Below the pieces are notes generated by a model, which worked only from the letters and a program-made list of their open reading frames with translations, was not told the DNA's origin and did no database searches. DNA of 64,000 nucleotides from Nitrososphaerota archaeon (GTDB lineage: Archaea > Thermoproteota > Nitrososphaeria > Nitrososphaerales > Nitrosopumilaceae): positions 1 through 64,000 of the forward strand of contig JAPOVD010000005.1 in the NCBI GenBank assembly GCA_026708305.1, read 5' to 3'. The translations under genes were made by a program, and so were the position numbers. Below, in pieces: positions 63,894-64,000 of the stretch. Each line of letters begins with the position of its first letter. Position 1 is the stretch's first letter.

Positions 63894-64000
63894 TTATTTA
63901 ATTTTTATATATTCATAAGCTTTGGTTTTATCATCAAAACAATATTTTACTTTTTGAAAATCATTTCTAAACATCTTTACTTTATTTTGTATTTTAACAG
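63894..64000 (-). CDS. C-terminal end of a gene that continues past the window
   Basis: The minus strand has an open frame ending at TAA (63894-63896) and running to the window edge, 34 visible residues, rich in Lys and aromatic residues (FQKVKYCFDDKTKAYEYIKIK). It is convergent with DP2, two bases apart. Too short to name; it could be a shadow. Confidence 0.35.
   Translation of the reverse strand, partial: VKIQNKVKMFRNDFQKVKYCFDDKTKAYEYIKIK

Overview
The window is a strongly AT-rich (about 30% G+C by eye), densely packed archaeal chromosome segment. The gene set points to Thaumarchaeota/Nitrososphaerota, most likely the Nitrosopumilales side: archaeal family D DNA polymerase (DP1 and DP2), Orc1/Cdc6, archaeal primase, ESCRT-III-like CdvB, pelota, aIF2 alpha and gamma, GatDE, a tetraether lipid synthase, a group II GGGP synthase, a bacterial-type DnaK-DnaJ-GrpE set and cobalamin synthesis genes. 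Many genes start with TTG, and many have an A/T-rich TATA-like element 20-28 bp before the start codon, as in leaderless archaeal transcription. I see no rRNA, CRISPR array, insertion sequence or integrase.

Layout. 1-10.1 kb: a cut-off membrane protein; a polytopic membrane protein carrying two AmoC/PmoC-like Asp-His-His signatures; a SufT/PqqD-like factor; MtnA; tetraether synthase with a divergent TrmB regulator; an unannotated 43-residue cysteine-rich protein; pelota, CutA, site-2 protease and a TtuA/Ncs6 thiolase. 10.1-17.7 kb: SRP RNA, acylphosphatase, isolated L2, Cdc48/VAT, GatD-GatE, tRNA-Leu. 17.7-30.4 kb: dnaJ-dnaK-grpE, a tRNA-Gln with a D-arm intron, an RPA-like protein, Lhr helicase, RadB-like ATPase, LSm, bacterial-type MetK. 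30.4-36 kb: cobalamin genes cbiD-cbiG-cbiX-cbiC, cbiA and cobO (cbiE lies apart at 54 kb). 36-40 kb: translation genes (aIF2 alpha, Nop10, aIF2 gamma, S6e) and tRNA-Gly. 40-52.4 kb: C39/TPR and amidotransferase genes, UPF0182, PriS-PriL, GlyS, endonuclease IV, CdvB, a second Cdc48 and Hsp20. 52.6-64 kb: small conserved proteins, DP1, Orc1/Cdc6, a replication origin, three small candidate DNA-binding proteins, GGGP synthase and DP2.

How it fits together. PriSL, RPA, DP1, Orc1/Cdc6, the origin and DP2 lie within about 40 kb, and Orc1-oriC-DP2 within 7 kb. GatDE and tRNA-Gln(UUG) are substrate and enzyme of one pathway. Tetraether synthase and GGGP synthase are two steps of membrane lipid synthesis. 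Points that merit a second look are the origin with three ORB-like elements, the missing or frameshifted start of the second Cdc48, the 15-nt noncanonical tRNA intron, the duplicated D-x3-H-x12-H membrane protein, the 43-residue zinc-finger-like protein, the half-degenerate CbiX, and a perfect operator-like palindrome at the start of an origin-linked gene.
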